Positions 63,103 through 64,000 of a stretch of 64,000 bases of DNA are shown here, one piece after another; positions within the stretch are counted from its first letter, which is position 1; every line of letters starts with the position of its first letter. Source of the stretch: Planktotalea sp. (GTDB taxonomy: Bacteria; Pseudomonadota; Alphaproteobacteria; Rhodobacterales; Rhodobacteraceae). The notes beneath the pieces are model-generated. The model searched no databases. It saw nothing but the letters and a program-made list of their open reading frames with translations, and was not told where the DNA came from. The position numbers and the translations under genes were made by a program. Location of the stretch: the NCBI RefSeq assembly GCF_018607995.1, contig NZ_JABBAL010000023.1:62001-126000 (forward strand), read 5' to 3'.

Positions 63103-64000
63103 TCAATCCCCTGCCGCACGGCCCTTGAGGGCGATGATGCCCCTTGGCCGGAATTGGATGAAAATAATAATGAAAACGATCATGAAGGTTTGCGCCGCCA
63201 AGGTGTTGGACGGGTTGAACCACTCAATCCCCTTTTGCAGAAAGCCGATCATCGCAGCCCCTGCAAGCGTGCCCCAAATGTTGCCGACACCGCCGACGAC
63301 TACGGTCATGAAACTTTGCACAATGTAGTCGTTGCCAAGCTCAGACGTGACTTTCGCGAACAGTCCAATCGCAACGCCAGCAACGCCCGCAATCCCAGAG
63401 CCAAGCCCGAAGGTGAGCATGTTCACGCGCCCTGGGTTGATCCCCATCGAGGCAGCCATGCGCGGGTTTTGCGTAACCGCGCGGGTCTCTAAACCCAAGC
63501 GCGTGCGCTTCATGATGAACAGGAAGATGGCGAGGAACACGAAAGCGAGCACAAAGATCGCGATACGGATGTAGCTGATAGACACCACGTCATTGATGAC
63601 CCATGCGCCATCAAGCCAACCAGGGGCAGTGAGTGGGCGCGCTTGTGTGCCAAAAATATTCTTAGCCAACTGCTGCAGTGCAATCGAGATGCCGAAGGTG
63701 GCTAGCAGCGTCTCCAAAGGGCGGGAATAGAGCCAACGGATCACCAAGCGCTCCATCGCGACGCCCGCGGCGAAAGTGACCGCGAAGGCAAGCGGGATGG
63801 CCACGATGATCGAGACTGTGTTATCGAGAATGATCTGTTGAACGACGTAACCTGTGTAGGCCCCCATCATGATGAATTCGCCATGCGCCATGTTGATGAC
63901 GCCCATCACACCGAATGTGATCGCCAAACCAATCGCCGCAAGGAAGTAGATCGAGGCGAGCGAGAGAGCATCAAGCGTGAGATCGAGAACTTGGTTGGCT
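63103..64000 (-). CDS. urtB: Urea ABC transporter permease UrtB, N-terminus outside window
   Basis: The frame is open to the right edge, so the start lies beyond it; about 298 residues are visible. Key segments are ASIYFLAAIGLAITFGVMGV, INMAHGEFIMMGAYTGYVVQ (typical of UrtB), MERLVIRWLYSRPLETLLAT, FGISIALQQLAKNIFGTQAR and the coupling loop LETRAVTQNPRMAASMGIN, followed by GLGSGIAGVAGVAIGL. A LivH-type fold is expected. Gene order urtB-urtC-urtD-urtE on the minus strand matches the standard urtABCDE operon, so urtA should lie just outside the window. Confidence 0.93.
   Translation of the reverse strand, partial: ANQVLDLTLDALSLASIYFLAAIGLAITFGVMGVINMAHGEFIMMGAYTGYVVQQIILDNTVSIIVAIPLAFAVTFAAGVAMERLVIRWLYSRPLETLLATFGISIALQQLAKNIFGTQARPLTAPGWLDGAWVINDVVSISYIRIAIFVLAFVFLAIFLFIMKRTRLGLETRAVTQNPRMAASMGINPGRVNMLTFGLGSGIAGVAGVAIGLFAKVTSELGNDYIVQSFMTVVVGGVGNIWGTLAGAAMIGFLQKGIEWFNPSNTLAAQTFMIVFIIIFIQFRPRGIIALKGRAAGD

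Noticed and set aside
1-64000. CRISPR arrays, tRNA or rRNA genes, phage genes, riboswitches.
   Set aside because: I looked for regularly spaced short repeats, cloverleaf-type sequences and structural phage genes and saw none that I could support. The only short tandem repeat is the pair of palindromes at 56942-56987.

Overview
The window looks like a chromosomal segment of a marine alphaproteobacterium of the Rhodobacterales (Roseobacter-like). This rests on gene content and protein similarity recognised by eye: a urtBCDE urea transporter, PobA, a DUF1127-type small protein, a TRAP large permease, an IS6-family relic of the kind common in this order, and moderate GC. I cannot name the genus from sequence alone.

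Region 1 (1-10.9 kb) is a dense catabolic cluster. It holds a partial beta-hydroxyacid dehydrogenase, a cystathionine-lyase-type PLP enzyme, two M20 deacylases, an FAD amine oxidase, two tandem Rieske oxygenase alpha subunits, a DUF1028 protein, a RidA protein and a flavin monooxygenase-like protein. A maleate-isomerase/EutA-type racemase gene in it is interrupted by one amber codon. The set fits oxidative breakdown of an N-methylated or cyclic nitrogen compound; the substrate is not known.

Region 2 (11.2-18.9 kb) is largely a pseudogene graveyard: an iron-sulfur fragment joined to class I fumarase halves, a TRAP permease relic, and a WYL regulator divergent from a PEP-mutase-like gene and a PNPOx-like gene. 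Four of the broken genes in regions 1 and 2 are interrupted only by in-frame TAA/TAG codons, without frameshifts. Intact genes among them are a thioesterase, an SDR dehydrogenase, rpmG and a BI-1 family membrane protein.

Region 3 (18.85-57.5 kb) is the striking part. A 472-bp sequence, the 3' part of a decayed IS6-family transposase, occurs at both edges in the same orientation. Between the copies, one minus-strand operon reads tolC-like, sapC-like, a 26.2-kb gene for an ~8,735-residue repetitive surface protein, a membrane-anchored HlyD-type adaptor with a large cytoplasmic N-terminus, a PqqD-M50 protease-HlyD fusion, a short SecA-like ATPase and a small periplasmic adaptor. A divergent hypothetical gene and an Omp85-type barrel without POTRA domains lie beyond. 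No ABC exporter is present in the locus. The most economical reading is a dedicated export machine for the giant protein, with a SecA-like ATPase in place of the usual type I ABC ATPase. The giant protein carries an N-terminal LEPRLLLSAD motif, a long Ala/Val/Gly-rich beta-repeat core, Calx-beta-like domains and RTX-like calcium-binding repeats at both ends. Two tandem palindromes precede the operon, and a strong hairpin lies between sapC and the giant gene.

Region 4 (57.6-64 kb) holds pobA, a decayed GNAT acetyltransferase in an otherwise empty stretch, and urtE, urtD, urtC and partial urtB on the minus strand.
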